Shown piece by piece: positions 17,046 to 26,647 of a stretch of 64,000 nucleotides of DNA. The translations under genes were made by a program, and so were the position numbers. The notes under the pieces are model-generated. The model had not been told where the DNA came from. It searched no databases and was given only the letters and a program-made list of their open reading frames with translations. This DNA is from an uncultured Pseudomonadota bacterium (GTDB taxonomy: Bacteria; Myxococcota_A; UBA796; SXON01). How positions within the stretch are numbered: the first letter of the stretch is position 1; each line of letters starts with the position of its first letter. Where the stretch lies: the NCBI GenBank assembly GCA_903900265.1, contig CAIUMM010000106.1, positions 1 through 64,000 on the forward strand. Direction: 5' to 3'.

Positions 17046-18579
17046 GGGTCTCCGAGTACAAGGAGATCGCCCGACCTGGCAGCATCACGCGAAACACAAA
17101 GTGGTCGACGCTCTCGACCCGATCCATGGGCTCCCAGGCGCTGCGCGCGAGCTCCCCGGGAGACTCGTGCTCCGCCACGGCGATCAGCGTGCCCGGAGCG
17201 AGCACCTCCCCCGGGATGTAGCGCGTCCAACCTCGCTGCTCGAGCGTGTAGCGGAAGCTCCACTCGCCCGCGAAGCGCTTGTCCGGAGGCGCGCGCTTCT
17301 CCACGCGTTCCGCCACCATCGTCGCGACCTCCCCCCCCGCACGCCCGAACCGGTAATCCGCCACGGCGAGCACCAACGCGAGCACGACCGAGAGGAGGAT
17401 GCTGACGCGCACGCCGGTCTTGCCCCCCGCCGCCTCCTCCGCAGAGCGCACCACGAGGATCGCGAGCGGCGCCGCGGCTGGCAGCAGGTACCGCGCCGAC
17501 GCGTAGTTGTGCCCCCACAGCACGCCCGCGCCCACGCCGAGCACCACCGCGCCAAGCAGCAGCGCATCGTCGCGATCGCCCTTGCGGCGACGCCGAGGCC
17601 CTGCAGCCACACCCGCGATCGCCCGCACCACGCCGATGCCGCCGATCGTCACGCACCCAAGGAGCAACCCCAGATCGCCGCTCGCAAGGCCCGCGGGACG
17701 AATCGCCACCATCGTCAACAAGCCTACCACCACGCCCGCCGCAGCGAGCGCGGGACGCACATACAGCAGGACCAGCGGCAACGGCAGGAGCGCCATCCGC
17801 GCGAGGATGCCCAACAGCCGCTCCCCCGCGGGTCCGCTGACGATGTCGCCGCGATGCGCGATCACCTCCACGATGTGGACCCGCCCGTAGGCAGCGAACA
17901 TCGCGGCCTCACCGAGCGCCGGAACCAGGAGCAGCGGCACCACAACGGAGAGCGCGTGCTGCCAGCCGAGGCGCCGCCGCAGCATCGCCAGCCCGAGATG
18001 GAGCAGCACCGGCACCACCACCATGCCCATCGAGTATTTGGTCGCGACCGCGAGGCCGAGCACCAGACCCGCGGCCCAGAGCCGCTCGCCTTCCTCCATG
18101 CCCTCCCGGTACAGCGCGAGCCCGGCGGTCACCAGCGCCACCGCCGGCAGGTCGATCATCAGCGAGTCCTGAAGCGCCAGCTGCACACAGGCCGACGACA
18201 GCCAAAGTCCGGCAGCCAACGAAGGATGTTTGGTGGTCAAGCGCGCCCAACGCGCCACGCCCCACCCGAACAGGGCTACAAACGGCACCGACGCCAAAAT
18301 CCGCGCCAACCAAACGAAAGGCGCGACGGCGTGCAGCGCGGCCAGAAACCAAAGGAACAACGGAGGATGTGCGTAGATGAAGCTGTCGGAGACCGCCGAC
18401 GCATCGGGCGTGACGTACGGCTGCCAAACCCGATGCCAGTCGTAGGGGCGCAGCCAGGACACGTGCGCGCCCAGCCACAAGTAGCTCTCTTCGTCGATCA
18501 CCGGCACCTTGCCGAGGAACGGCACGACGGAGACCAGCGCAGCCGGTACCAGCCAGCGCGCGACGCGATCGTTGCTCAC
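16957..18579 (-). CDS. GT39/ArnT-like membrane glycosyltransferase
   Basis: Multiple TM segments; VIDEESYLWLGAHVSWLRPYDWHRVWQPY near the N-terminus. Confidence 0.7.
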   Translation of the reverse strand: MSNDRVARWLVPAALVSVVPFLGKVPVIDEESYLWLGAHVSWLRPYDWHRVWQPYVTPDASAVSDSFIYAHPPLFLWFLAALHAVAPFVWLARILASVPFVALFGWGVARWARLTTKHPSLAAGLWLSSACVQLALQDSLMIDLPAVALVTAGLALYREGMEEGERLWAAGLVLGLAVATKYSMGMVVVPVLLHLGLAMLRRRLGWQHALSVVVPLLLVPALGEAAMFAAYGRVHIVEVIAHRGDIVSGPAGERLLGILARMALLPLPLVLLYVRPALAAAGVVVGLLTMVAIRPAGLASGDLGLLLGCVTIGGIGVVRAIAGVAAGPRRRRKGDRDDALLLGAVVLGVGAGVLWGHNYASARYLLPAAAPLAILVVRSAEEAAGGKTGVRVSILLSVVLALVLAVADYRFGRAGGEVATMVAERVEKRAPPDKRFAGEWSFRYTLEQRGWTRYIPGEVLAPGTLIAVAEHESPGELARSAWEPMDRVESVDHFVFRVMLPGRAISLYSETLGVLPFGVAGGPLETATVYRVEGTTLAPQ

Positions 18580-19166
18580 GCTCCTGGGCGCCCGGCCCGC
18601 TTGCCGTACTGGTAGAACCCCCAGAAGTACTCCGCGGCGCTCGCCAGCGAGAACGCCAGGCTGACATACAACAACATCGTCCCAACCGAATGCGCGTCAA
18701 TGCCGATGCTCTCGTAGTGCCAGAGCAGAAACCCGATGGCCGTGGACTGGTACGCAGTCTTGAACTTGCCAAGGCTGCCGGCGGCGATCACCATGCCTTC
18801 GCTCATCGCCACCATCCGCAACCCCGAGATCGCAAGCTCCCGCGACTCCATGACCACCACCACCCACGCAGGCACCCACCCGAGCGGGATCATCATCACC
18901 AGCGCGCAAAGCACCATCAGCTTGTCGGCGAGCGGATCCAGAAAAGCCCCGGCCACGCTTTGCAGATCCCAGCGACGCGCCAGCCAGCCGTCCAGCACAT
19001 CCGACAGCATCGCGATGACAAACAACACGCAGGACGTGACCGCCCAGGGGTAGGTAGGACGTGTCCAGAGCAACCAGCCGACCACCGGCACCATACAAAC
19101 GCGGAACACCGTAATCACATTCGGCAGGTTCCAGAAGCCTTTACGGCGATACCAAGGCGTAGTCAT
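18576..19166 (-). CDS. pgsA: CDP-diacylglycerol--glycerol-3-phosphate 3-phosphatidyltransferase
   Basis: NLPNVITVFRVCMVP; SDVLDGWLARRW...GAFLDPLADKLMV (DGx2ARx8Gx3Dx3D); ATGA overlap with next gene. Confidence 0.9.
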   Translation of the reverse strand: MTTPWYRRKGFWNLPNVITVFRVCMVPVVGWLLWTRPTYPWAVTSCVLFVIAMLSDVLDGWLARRWDLQSVAGAFLDPLADKLMVLCALVMMIPLGWVPAWVVVVMESRELAISGLRMVAMSEGMVIAAGSLGKFKTAYQSTAIGFLLWHYESIGIDAHSVGTMLLYVSLAFSLASAAEYFWGFYQYGKRAGRPGA

Positions 19167-19170
19167 GCCA

Positions 19171-19860
19171 TCACGGAGATACCGGACGCGTATCCCGAAA
19201 AAGCTCGTAGAGCCCGATCACCCGCGCCACGTACGTCTCCGTCTCTCTGTAGGGCGGCACGCCCGCGTACTTGACCACCGCGTTGGGTCCGGCGTTGTAC
19301 GCAGCCAGCGCGAGCTCGTAGGAGCCAAAGGCCTTCACCTGCTTGGCAAGGTAAGCGGCGCCGCCCGCGATGGACTGGATCGGATCGAAGGTGTCGGACA
19401 CGCCCATATGTTGCGCGGTGCTCGGGATCAGCTGCATCAAGCCGCGCGCCCCGGCCCGCGACACCGCCTTCGGGTTCATGCGGCTCTCGGCCACCGCCAC
19501 TGCCTTGATCAGCTCGGCCGGCAAACCGGTATTCTCCGCCGCCGAAGTGAACGCCGCGTCGTAATCGTTCAGGTTGGTGATGCGGGCCAGATTGGGCATC
19601 GGCACGCCATTCGACAGGAACTTGCCAGGGACAACCTCCCTCCACCACACCTCCACGTCCTCGTACACCTCTCCTCGCGACTGCGCGGCGAGATTTTGCG
19701 GAGGCGAGTTGGTCAGCAACGGAGTGCCATCCACCCCGTAGATGATGTAGATATCTCCAGCAAACGCCGGAGGCAGCGCGAAAAAAGGAGGCAGCACCAC
19801 AGAGAGCCCCAGCACCACAGCGAGCTGGAGCGACGTCAACATGTAAAGCAAGCGGGACAC
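19171..19860 (-). CDS. SLT-type lytic transglycosylase
   Basis: AVAESRMNPKAVSRAGARGLMQLIPSTAQHMGV ... ALAAYNAGPNAVVKYAGVPPYRETETYV; signal peptide. Confidence 0.93.
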   Translation of the reverse strand: MSRLLYMLTSLQLAVVLGLSVVLPPFFALPPAFAGDIYIIYGVDGTPLLTNSPPQNLAAQSRGEVYEDVEVWWREVVPGKFLSNGVPMPNLARITNLNDYDAAFTSAAENTGLPAELIKAVAVAESRMNPKAVSRAGARGLMQLIPSTAQHMGVSDTFDPIQSIAGGAAYLAKQVKAFGSYELALAAYNAGPNAVVKYAGVPPYRETETYVARVIGLYELFRDTRPVSP

Positions 19861-19917
19861 GCCCCACAGTGTACAGGATTCCGCGAGCCCCGGCGCGAGC
19901 CGTTCCGCCGAGCGCGC

Positions 19918-21282
19918 CTAGTCCGGGACCACGCGCTTCACCACCGCTCCCCGGGCCAGATCGAGCTTGACGCCCGCCCGCGAAACACCGTGCACGCCGC
20001 GAATGACCAACCCCGTCGGCTGCGCCCAGGTCTCTGGCGTGCGCGCAAACGACGTGACCACGACCTGCGTGCCATCGGCAAGCTCCAGCTTTGTGCCCGG
20101 AGGGTAGCGCCCGACCGCGTTCACGAACAGCTGAAACAGAGTCGGATCGTAGCGCGTACACGCGCCCACCTGCATCTGCCCGAGCGCGATCGCCGGCGAG
20201 AGCGCACCACCGCCGGGGCGCACGAGGTTGTCGAAGTCTTCGGCGATGCGTACGATACGCCCAAACAACGAAGGGGTCCCGCCCACGTCATCGAAGTCCA
20301 GATGATGATCGACGGCGCAGAGCGCGCGACGGATCTTCGCTTCGTGAAAACCGTGCTGCCGAAGCAGCAAACGCGCGCCAGCGGTAGAGTGCCGCTCAAA
20401 GGGCGGCGGGTAGCCGGGGTGCGTACGCGTGGCGCCCTCATGGCCCGAATAGCCGACGTCGTGGAACATGGCTGCAACGCCCAGATCCTGCATGTCGGCA
20501 TCGGGGAGGCCTACGCCTGCCCCGATCAGCAACGCCAGCTGAGTGACCCGGTAGCTGTGCGTCGCATACGGCGAGGCCGCACTGTCCCCGCTGTCAAGCG
20601 TCGTGGAGCCAGAGCCGAGGATCTCAGCGACGAGTCGTCGCACCGGCAGCGGGTTGGGCAGCCGATCGTGCGAGAGGTTGTCGCACGAGCTCTCGAGCAC
20701 CGCGACCGCCCGCGCAGCGACCCCGAGCGGATCGCGCCCGGTCTCATTGGCTGTCTGGAAGCGAAAAACGCCCAAGAGCTCTATGTGCGCGAGGCCCTCG
20801 GCGATCAAGCGCTGCTGAAGCGCAGGTCGAGGCTTTGGGGTCGCCGGCGGACCGCCCACCAGCGCCACCAACGTGCGCCACGCGGCAGCATCGAGCGGCT
20901 GGTTGAACGAGACGCCGCCTACCCCATGGCGGCGAAGGTCAGCCCCGAGCGTAGAGCTTTCGCCGTCCATGCGGATCCGAATGTCGTTGAGGTAGACGAG
21001 GTCTTCAACCACCACGAGGTTGAGGGTACCCAACAGGTCGCTCATCGTTTGCAGCGTGAGCACAAGCTCGGAGATAGGCTGTGCGAACGCGTCATTATCC
21101 TGCGCGTGCGTGCGGGTCAGCCGCAGCGTCCCCTGAATCAACCGTACCAGCCGCTCGCCGTTGTCCCGGACCATCGCCGCGAGTCCCCGATCTTCGCCCG
21201 CGCGAGCCAGCCCTAACGCCTGCCCCAGCGACTCTTGAGCCGCGCCGATCGCGTCTACTGGACCGGGTACGGGTTCAATCAT
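19918..21282 (-). CDS. HD-GYP-like HD domain protein
   Basis: MFHDVGYSGHEGATRTHPGY ... HSTAGARLLL ... AVDHHLDFDD ... RIVRIAEDFDNLV; start at MIEPVPGP. Confidence 0.78.
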   Translation of the reverse strand: MIEPVPGPVDAIGAAQESLGQALGLARAGEDRGLAAMVRDNGERLVRLIQGTLRLTRTHAQDNDAFAQPISELVLTLQTMSDLLGTLNLVVVEDLVYLNDIRIRMDGESSTLGADLRRHGVGGVSFNQPLDAAAWRTLVALVGGPPATPKPRPALQQRLIAEGLAHIELLGVFRFQTANETGRDPLGVAARAVAVLESSCDNLSHDRLPNPLPVRRLVAEILGSGSTTLDSGDSAASPYATHSYRVTQLALLIGAGVGLPDADMQDLGVAAMFHDVGYSGHEGATRTHPGYPPPFERHSTAGARLLLRQHGFHEAKIRRALCAVDHHLDFDDVGGTPSLFGRIVRIAEDFDNLVRPGGGALSPAIALGQMQVGACTRYDPTLFQLFVNAVGRYPPGTKLELADGTQVVVTSFARTPETWAQPTGLVIRGVHGVSRAGVKLDLARGAVVKRVVPD

Positions 21283-22988
21283 GGGGCCACCGCTTTTGCA
21301 GCGTGGCGCAAGCGAACCAGCGCGTGCAGGCAATGGCGACGGAACGGAGCGTCTACGTTGTCCAGCACGCCGCGGATCAACCCCTCGGCCTCTGGCGAAG
21401 GGACCAGCGGGAACCCGGCCACCGCGCCCCACCACTGCGAGCGCTGGCCGGGCATCGGGATGAACCTCCCGAGGAACCCGCGCGGGGCCAGCCACCGAGC
21501 GAACACCGCCGCAGCCTGAGCAGGGGCGAGCTGCGCAAGCGCGAAGCCGATCTGCTCGGCCTCCGGATCTGGGACCCCAGCCAGCCCCGATCGTTCAAGC
21601 CGTTCAGCCAACGCGTCAAACAACGCACGCTCATCCCGGGCCGCGATCACCGCGATCACCTGCAAGCGGATATCCCCGCTCGACTCCTCAAAAAGCTGCG
21701 CCAGCCCTTGGGTGACCTCGGGAGAGGAGGTGGCCCCCTCAAGGATCTTCAGCACGACGGCGCGAGTAGCCGGATCGGCATCGCCCACCCGGCCCAGCGC
21801 CGCCGCAGGCGCAGCGTCCGGGGCGATAGCGACGCACAGCTGCAAAAGATCACGCGCGAGCTCGGAAGGGGCAGCTTGGATCGCTTGGACCAGCGGAGCG
21901 GGACGCGTAGCTGCGAAGTGCCCGATCAGGCCACGCAGCACCCGGCGATGGCCGGTGTTCTGCGCCTCCATGAGATACAGCCTCATCAAGCTGGATAGAT
22001 GATCGCCCGGCAAGCGCTCCAGCAGCGCGGTGAGCTCCGCCGGCGCGTCGTCTACACCGCGCGAAAAACTACGAACAATGCGCGTCAACGCGGCGCTATC
22101 TGCAAAGGAACGAAACAGTCGATCCTGATCGGCTGCAGGCAGCTCACTTAGGATGTCGAGCAACGCAGCAAGCCAATGAGGCTGCCCTCCGGACAAGAAA
22201 AAGTCGCGAATCTCCTCTACGACCGGCAAGACATCGACAAGCGCGGTGGGGTCGAGCGGATCATGCACCGCGCGAACGAGCCGCCGCACCAGCCGTAGGC
22301 ACATCGAAGGCAAGCCGTGCGCCGCTTCGTGGCGGATCCCGGCGAGGTGCTCGTCCGGCACCGCAAAATACATGACTTTGCCGGTACGAAGCGGCGCGGG
22401 CAACGGCAAGTCCCACCCGGCGGGGATGGTATGGCCAAGGGACGTCCGGTACACCTCGGAAGATCCTAAGCCAGCGTCATCGGCCTCGTCCGGTACAAAG
22501 CCCTCTACTGCGCCGACGGTGATCTTAGAGAAGCCCGCCTTCCACAGCAGGGTGACGATGTCGTCTTCTTGCTGACGTACGCCGGTGTAGCGGATCGACA
22601 GGATCTCGAGCAGCTTCAGCAGCTCTTCCCAAGGCACTTCGGCCTGTACGCTCAGCGTCCGTACACCATCCCGGAAAAGGCGAAACGCAAGCGAACGATC
22701 CCGGTCGCGCTCGAGGTACACAACCTCGCCGGCGCGCACCAATTCGAAGGGACGCACATCGAGGTCTAACGGTCCAAAAGCGAGCGCTTCGGTCATCGCG
22801 CTTTGGTACGCGGTCAGAAAGATCCGGATCGCCTCATTGTGCGGCTCGTAGATCAAGAACGAGCGCGCGGCACGCGACAACGCACGCACTGCGGCATTCG
22901 CAGCCGCTGCCGCCGGGGTTCCGCCGAGGCGTTGATCCTCGCCCAGCTCAGAAGCGGCGATGTCTAAAAGTTCCGGCTCCGTAGTCAT
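21279..22988 (-). CDS. HEAT-repeat-like protein coupled to the HD protein
   Basis: Helical repeat pattern in C-terminal half; start MTTEPELLDIAASEL; ATGA overlap at 21279-21282. Confidence 0.6.
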   Translation of the reverse strand: MTTEPELLDIAASELGEDQRLGGTPAAAAANAAVRALSRAARSFLIYEPHNEAIRIFLTAYQSAMTEALAFGPLDLDVRPFELVRAGEVVYLERDRDRSLAFRLFRDGVRTLSVQAEVPWEELLKLLEILSIRYTGVRQQEDDIVTLLWKAGFSKITVGAVEGFVPDEADDAGLGSSEVYRTSLGHTIPAGWDLPLPAPLRTGKVMYFAVPDEHLAGIRHEAAHGLPSMCLRLVRRLVRAVHDPLDPTALVDVLPVVEEIRDFFLSGGQPHWLAALLDILSELPAADQDRLFRSFADSAALTRIVRSFSRGVDDAPAELTALLERLPGDHLSSLMRLYLMEAQNTGHRRVLRGLIGHFAATRPAPLVQAIQAAPSELARDLLQLCVAIAPDAAPAAALGRVGDADPATRAVVLKILEGATSSPEVTQGLAQLFEESSGDIRLQVIAVIAARDERALFDALAERLERSGLAGVPDPEAEQIGFALAQLAPAQAAAVFARWLAPRGFLGRFIPMPGQRSQWWGAVAGFPLVPSPEAEGLIRGVLDNVDAPFRRHCLHALVRLRHAAKAVAP

Positions 22989-23092
22989 GCACGCAATTAC
23001 CCAACAACGACACAGAAAAGTCAAACGAATGACACCGAAAATTCGAACCCCCGATGGATGACAGCGTCCCCTGCGGTCGCCCCGGCCCGCGT

Positions 23093-24052
23093 TCACCGAA
23101 AGCGCGCGGTCCCCAGACACGCCGGCAAGCGCGCGCTGCCCGCCCCGAGCACGCTGTCGACCAGCCAATCCGCAGCGAACGGCAGGTACGTCAAACCAGC
23201 GACGCCGAGCCCGGTCAACACGCCTACGCGCGGTCGCCCCGGCAGCGGCCCAACGATCGGCAAGCCATCGCAGGACTCCGCGACGATCCCGGCGCAGCCC
23301 GGGTCCGAGCTGCACCCGGCGCTGCGACCTCGGACGCGCGCGTCGGGGATCGGCGTGATGCCATCTTGCACCGCGAGGCGCTCGAGCATCGCGGTCACCA
23401 CGTCGGAGGGTTCAGCGACGGTCTCACCCACCTCCATGTGCGGCGTGGCCCACCGCGCACCACAAAGCCGACCCCCCACCGAAAATACGCTCCCGCCACG
23501 CGAGATCACCGGGTGATGCGCGCTCACCGCGATGGACTGCCAGCGCACCGGCATCACCTTGTCATCCAGCCAATGCTCCCCTGAAAATGCAGTGCAGATC
23601 AGCGTAAGCTCTCCCTCCGCTGGCTCCGAGGCCGAAACGCCCACCGTATCCGCAGCGACTACGCCGCCATCGAGCAGCCGAAAGCCGCGCGCCGTGGCCT
23701 CCGCCCGCAAGCCGAGCCGCAGACACGCCTCGAGCTCTGGCGCGCGCTCCCCAGTCCACCACTCCACGCCGGTAGCCTCGAACGCCATGCCCGGGCGCTC
23801 CCTGTGCGCCGCGATCGCCGCGAGCAGGTCCGCGCCCGCCGTGCCCATCGCTCCCCAAAACCGGCTCGGCAGCTCCAGATGGCAGGGTAGCAGCAGGCCC
23901 AACGCTCCGGTGTCGAACAGCGGAGCGGCGCCGGGGCGCACCCAGCCCACGCGAGGGTCAAAGCCTACGACATCTACACCACGAGCCGCCAACCTGCTAA
24001 AAACTGCACGACCGGCGAGACCAAGCCCGATCACCACGACATCACATTGCAT
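23093..24052 (-). CDS. FAD-dependent oxidoreductase (DAO-like)
   Basis: N-terminal Rossmann VVVIGLGLAGRAVFSRLAARGVDVVGFDPR; C-terminal SCDGLPIVGPLPGRPRVGVLTGLG. Confidence 0.82.
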   Translation of the reverse strand: MQCDVVVIGLGLAGRAVFSRLAARGVDVVGFDPRVGWVRPGAAPLFDTGALGLLLPCHLELPSRFWGAMGTAGADLLAAIAAHRERPGMAFEATGVEWWTGERAPELEACLRLGLRAEATARGFRLLDGGVVAADTVGVSASEPAEGELTLICTAFSGEHWLDDKVMPVRWQSIAVSAHHPVISRGGSVFSVGGRLCGARWATPHMEVGETVAEPSDVVTAMLERLAVQDGITPIPDARVRGRSAGCSSDPGCAGIVAESCDGLPIVGPLPGRPRVGVLTGLGVAGLTYLPFAADWLVDSVLGAGSARLPACLGTARFR

Positions 24053-24116
24053 CGAACCGCCTCCGCATACGCACCGACCTTGACGGAAAAGAGCATGAAG
24101 TTAGAAGGGGAACGCT

Positions 24117-24191
24117 GGGCGCATAACTCAGCGGCAGAGTACTACCTTCACACGGTAGGAGTCGCAGGTTCAAATCCTGCTGCGCCCACCA
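24117..24191 (+). tRNA. tRNA-Val (anticodon CAC), CCA encoded
   Basis: GGGCGCA...TGCGCCC-A-CCA acceptor; CTACC-TTCACAC-GGTAG anticodon arm; GCAGGTTCAAATCCTGC T arm. Confidence 0.95.
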
Positions 24192-24199
24192 TACCAGCG

Positions 24200-24234
24200 A
24201 ATGCCCGCTCTTCCAAAATGGAGAGGCGGGCATT
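24200..24234. terminator. Stem-loop downstream of tRNA-Val, probable terminator
   Basis: aatgcccgctcttcca-aaa-tggagaggcgggcatt; long GC-rich stem with one mismatch and two wobbles, followed by tcgattt. Confidence 0.6.
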
Positions 24235-24289
24235 TCGATTTGTTGGGCGAAGGAGGCTCGCTCTCGAAGTTCAAGCAAGCAGCTTTCGC

Positions 24290-24781
24290 TCACCCGATGT
24301 GGAGCCGCAGGGAGCGATCCCCGAAGCGGGCCACGAGCTCGACTTCCCCGCCAAGCGCCTTCACATACCGCTCGATCGTCGACAGCTTGGTGTCAGCCCT
24401 GCCCTCCAGTCGGGACACCTCGGCCTGGGCAACCCCCATGGCCGCAGCAACCTCGACCTGCGAGCGCCCCGCGAACGCACGGAGCTCGCGCATCGTGACC
24501 GCGAGCTGATTGTTCGCCACATCCTCCCCGGTCCGCGGCGGCGGCAGTTGATGGGCGCGAGCGTAGAGAAACTCTGGGGCGATGTCGAGTTCATCGTTCC
24601 AGGTCACCACGCCTCGCTCGACATGGGCGAGCTTCCAAAGCTCAGGATCGGCGAGCTGCCCGAGGGGGCCGTCGAGATCCCTCGACAGGTCAGCCACCCC
24701 CTGCGTGCCGTCGCTGAACGTGAGATTCAGCTTGCATCCGGGAAGAGCCGTCACGGTCGTGACCTTGATCAACCTCATCAT
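24290..24781 (-). CDS. DUF2442-like domain fused to XRE-type HTH
   Basis: MMRLIKVTTVTALPGCKLNLTFSDGTQGVADLSRDL...GPLGQLADPELWKLAHVERGVVTWNDELDIAPEFLY; C-term FAGRSQVEVAAAMGVAQAEVSRLEGRADTKLSTIERYVKALGGEVEL. Confidence 0.83.
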   Translation of the reverse strand: MMRLIKVTTVTALPGCKLNLTFSDGTQGVADLSRDLDGPLGQLADPELWKLAHVERGVVTWNDELDIAPEFLYARAHQLPPPRTGEDVANNQLAVTMRELRAFAGRSQVEVAAAMGVAQAEVSRLEGRADTKLSTIERYVKALGGEVELVARFGDRSLRLHIG

Positions 24782-25008
24782 CCACCTCCGAAAGCAGCCC
24801 ACCGGGCAAGCAGCTCTTCGACGTTTGCCGCGACGTAGTCCCGCACCAGAGACAGCTGGTTGCTGGAGAGGGCGCCGGCGTAGACGGATCCGTCACGGAT
24901 GACCACAAGCACTTCGTCGTCGACGTGGAAGGGGTGGACGTGGGGCGGCGCGTGGTCTTTGAAGTACATGTCGATGTTGACTCCGTCGACGAAGGCCAGC
25001 CGAGGCAT
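24778..25008 (-). CDS. DUF4160 family protein
   Basis: MPRLAFVDGVNIDMYFKDHAPPHVHPFHVDDEVLVVI...GALSSNQLSLVRDYVAANVEELLARW; ATGA overlap with the DUF2442-HTH gene. Confidence 0.85.
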   Translation of the reverse strand: MPRLAFVDGVNIDMYFKDHAPPHVHPFHVDDEVLVVIRDGSVYAGALSSNQLSLVRDYVAANVEELLARWAAFGGG

Positions 25009-25135
25009 GCAGATTGTATACCGTGCAGGCCATATAACGTTTACATTATATTCACAGGGAGCTGACCGACCAGCGTTCCAACCGTCTTCCGGTCGTCGCC
25101 GCGCACTTCAGCCTCGGGATTCCCGCAGGGGTTCG

Positions 25136-26461
25136 TCAGAGGCCAGAGGAAGCCATCCAGACCTCGGTGGTTCCCGTGCTCGTGTCGGTCCAGACCGCGT
25201 ACCTCGAGTCATTCGTCGTGGTCAGGACCAGGTAGTCGCCCATCGTCTGGTAGTCCCCGTCCAGGGGTTCGAATTCGCCGTCGCCGATGGCGCCTGAGTC
25301 GGTGATAGTCCCGTCCGTCTGCACGGTCGCGGTCCACGGTCGGTATCCCCCGTCGCGGTCGTCCAACCAGAACAGTTGGCAACGCCCGAGCGGGTCCATC
25401 GTGCTCGTCGGCATCCACTGGTACCGTCCGCCGTCCTCGTCGACGAGGACCGGGTTCGAGAAGGTCGACCCGCCGTCGGTGGAGCTCTGGGTGTACACCG
25501 CGGACCGCCCGCGGGAGTCTCCCCCGAGAAACGTGAAACAGGCGTGGTCTCCGTGTGCTTCCGCCACGTACGTCGGGAATGGCTTGGTCGTGGAATCGTC
25601 GCTGCCACCGTACTCGACCGTGTCAAAGATGCTGCTCCCGGGCGCGAGCGTCAGCGTGCCGTAGCGCACGGCGCTCGGCGAGGAGATGTCGTTGTACCAG
25701 GCGTATGTCAAGATTACGGCGCCCACGAGATCCACGACCCCGAAGGCCGAGAATCCGAACCCGCTCTCGTAGTTTGGAACCGTCAGGATCGCGTCCGACC
25801 AGGAGGTTCCCCCATCGGTGGACCGGACGAACGCGGACTGAAGGCCTTCGTCGCCCTCGCTGACCGGCCCTTCCGCCACCTCGAGATCCACTGTGCCGTT
25901 GGCGGCGACGGTCAGCCACGGGCGGTCATGGTATTGACGCACGCTGTCGATCACGTCATCTCGGACAGCCGTCGGGTCTGACCAGGTCACCCCGTGGTCA
26001 TCGGAGGCGATGAGCTGGGCGCTGGACCTGAAATTCGGCGTGTATTCGTAGTCGATCCACGACATGTACGCGTCGCCGTCGGCGCTCGCGCCCGTGGTGA
26101 CGTCCCCGGAGAAGCCCTTGTCGTCCTGCCGCTCGAAGACCTGATCGAAGGTCTGGCCGCAGTCGTCAGAGACGGAGAGCGCGGACCCGATGTCAAACGC
26201 CGAGCCGTAGATGTCCACCATGTTTCCGGTGTTCTCCATGTAGGCGACGTACACGTGACCGGCATCGTCGGCGGAGATGGTGGCTTCAAGCCCCTGAGCG
26301 ACGTGCACCGGATCGCCCCAGCCGTTCCCATTGGGGTGCGCGTCCTGGCAAGCGGGTGTTGCGGAATCAGCGGGATCCTCCACCGCCAAGGGGCGCTTGC
26401 AACTCGCCAGCTCAAGCACCAGGAAGCTGGCGAATGCGACGAAAAGGCAGGCTCGCATCAT
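25136..26461 (-). CDS. Sialidase-fold (BNR/Asp-box) lipoprotein
   Basis: Lipobox LELASC; Asp-box motifs SDDHGVTWSD, STDGGTSWSD, STDGGSTFSN. Confidence 0.8.
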   Translation of the reverse strand: MMRACLFVAFASFLVLELASCKRPLAVEDPADSATPACQDAHPNGNGWGDPVHVAQGLEATISADDAGHVYVAYMENTGNMVDIYGSAFDIGSALSVSDDCGQTFDQVFERQDDKGFSGDVTTGASADGDAYMSWIDYEYTPNFRSSAQLIASDDHGVTWSDPTAVRDDVIDSVRQYHDRPWLTVAANGTVDLEVAEGPVSEGDEGLQSAFVRSTDGGTSWSDAILTVPNYESGFGFSAFGVVDLVGAVILTYAWYNDISSPSAVRYGTLTLAPGSSIFDTVEYGGSDDSTTKPFPTYVAEAHGDHACFTFLGGDSRGRSAVYTQSSTDGGSTFSNPVLVDEDGGRYQWMPTSTMDPLGRCQLFWLDDRDGGYRPWTATVQTDGTITDSGAIGDGEFEPLDGDYQTMGDYLVLTTTNDSRYAVWTDTSTGTTEVWMASSGL

Positions 26462-26621
26462 GATTCGGAGGGTACCACGGGTTGCAGGCAGCGTCGAACG
26501 GATGCGGGATCGACCGGCTGCGGTACCGCTGGATACCCTAAGACCCCGCCGCCCCAAACGCATCCTTGAACGCCATCAACCTGTCCGGCGGGCCACGACC
26601 TCGACTTTCCTTGCATCGCGA

Positions 26622-26647
26622 ATGATGACGGTCTATGATGACGTCAT
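26622..26647 (+). promoter_or_regulatory. Candidate VapBC autoregulatory operator
   Basis: Direct repeat atgatgacg (26622-26630, 26635-26643) and perfect palindrome atgacgtcat (26638-26647) overlapping the antitoxin start codon. Confidence 0.5.

Noticed and set aside
17101-18615. 504-aa plus ORF
   Set aside because: Antisense to the GT39-like gene; shadow ORF.
19165-21216. 683-aa plus ORF
   Set aside because: Antisense to the lytic transglycosylase and HD protein genes; no motif.
24117-24191. att site duplication from the tRNA 3' end
   Set aside because: No second copy of the tRNA 3' segment seen downstream by eye; no integrase gene present.
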